Positions 5,698-6,167 of a DNA stretch of 6,167 nt are shown one piece after another. The position numbers were made by a program, and so were the translations under genes. The DNA comes from Ignavibacteria bacterium (lineage in GTDB: Bacteria; Bacteroidota; Ignavibacteria; UBA10030; SZUA-254), in NCBI GenBank assembly GCA_005877655.1, contig VBOC01000033.1, forward strand, positions 1 to 6,167, in the 5' to 3' direction. The notes below the pieces were generated by a model. It worked only from the letters and a program-made list of their open reading frames with translations. It did no database searches and was not told where the DNA came from. The first letter of the stretch is position 1; each line of letters starts with the position of its first letter.

Positions 5698-6167
5698 ATG
5701 AGAAAAGGCTATTGCGGCGACCGCATTTTGGGGGCAGTCCTCATCGTTCTCACGCTCAGCAAAACGGAAGCCCTCCTCGCTCAGGCTCCTGCCGACATCC
5801 GTCTCAGTGGTTATTCGGGCGGGTTGGCTCCGTGGGAAAGTACCGTCCACCTCACGATCGATTCCGCGGGCAACGGCGCATATTTCGTCAGACAGACGCA
5901 TGCCGATCCCTTCGTCTTGCTGCGAACGTTTAAGCTGACACGACCCCAGCTCGATTTATTCTATCTCTCGGCGATCAGTCATCAGTTCTTCGTTCTGGAC
6001 TCGGTGTATAAGAGCGGGGCCCTCGACGGTTCGTTCCTGGAACTGACGATCCAGGCACTTGGGATCTCACATTATGTCCGGAGCGTGAATATCGCGGTTC
6101 CGGCGCTGGATAGCCTCGTGCGGGAGGTCAACGCGATTACACCAGACTCGTTGGACCTGATCTATGA
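5698..6167 (+). CDS. Secreted hypothetical protein, partial (C-terminus beyond right edge)
   Basis: I do not recognise this gene with confidence. ATG 5698 is the only reasonable start, since an in-frame TAA lies at 5686-5688; the ribosome site is weak. The frame stays open for 156 codons to the edge. Residues 1-28 look like a signal peptide: basic MRKGYCGDR, hydrophobic ILGAVLIVLTL, likely cut near ALLA28/QA. The mature part alternates short polar and hydrophobic strands. It begins IRLSGYSGGLAPWESTVHLT and IDSAGNGAYF, then LTRPQLDLFYLSAISHQFF, YKSGALDGSFLELTI and a second half around LDSLVREVN. The order, a strand pair with a Gly turn followed by a threshold-like helix and then DGSF, vaguely recalls small periplasmic DUF6438-type proteins, but this is only a resemblance. 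It is divergently transcribed from the glycosylase gene with its own promoter, so shared function is not implied. Confidence 0.8.
   Translation, partial: MRKGYCGDRILGAVLIVLTLSKTEALLAQAPADIRLSGYSGGLAPWESTVHLTIDSAGNGAYFVRQTHADPFVLLRTFKLTRPQLDLFYLSAISHQFFVLDSVYKSGALDGSFLELTIQALGISHYVRSVNIAVPALDSLVREVNAITPDSLDLIY

Noticed and set aside
5539..5933. Frames at 5539-5901 (minus) and 5691-5933 (plus, other phase)
   Set aside because: They overlap the signal peptide and first strands of the plus-strand secreted protein and the promoter at 5570-5598; no motif or ribosome site.

Overview
The window holds two complete or nearly complete features of a bacterial genome and one partial gene at each edge. 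By eye the base composition is about 55% G+C. The leftmost gene (minus strand, cut by the left edge) encodes a very large secreted protein of at least 1355 residues. It is built from three tandem copies of a 436-437 residue right-handed beta-helix unit. The middle gene (minus strand) is a complete 305-residue Fpg/Nei-family DNA glycosylase. The rightmost gene (plus strand, cut by the right edge) encodes a small secreted protein I do not recognise. Repeats of the GTYTIGSGGTYATF type ending in a DIDGQPR...DIGADEF motif are familiar from large exported proteins of the Bacteroidota/Ignavibacteria/Chlorobi and neighbouring FCB phyla. That lineage is my best guess, but the phylum is an inference from protein style only. 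The three promoters I find look like ordinary sigma-70 sites.

Layout, left to right. Bases 1-4065 (minus): the tandem beta-helix gene, with units at 2584-3891, 1273-2583 and 1-1272. Bases 4066-4481: a leader and promoter region of about 416 bp holding a strong promoter, a perfect 21-bp inverted repeat on its -35 box, and a leader of about 200 nt with short hairpins and an unused Shine-Dalgarno-like tract. Bases 4482-5399 (minus): the glycosylase. Bases 5400-5697: a divergent intergenic region with one promoter facing left into the glycosylase gene, one facing right into the last gene, and a perfect GC-rich hairpin between them. Bases 5698-6167 (plus): the unknown secreted protein.

The genes do not form an obvious pathway. 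The glycosylase is intracellular DNA repair; the other two are exported. The large protein has its own strong promoter, so it need not be co-transcribed with the glycosylase. I see no mobile element, CRISPR array, tRNA or rRNA. Nothing here amounts to a clearly new system. The points most worth following are the near-exact 1311-bp periodicity of the beta-helix gene, its conserved cysteine pairs, and the perfect inverted repeats placed at or beside all three promoters.
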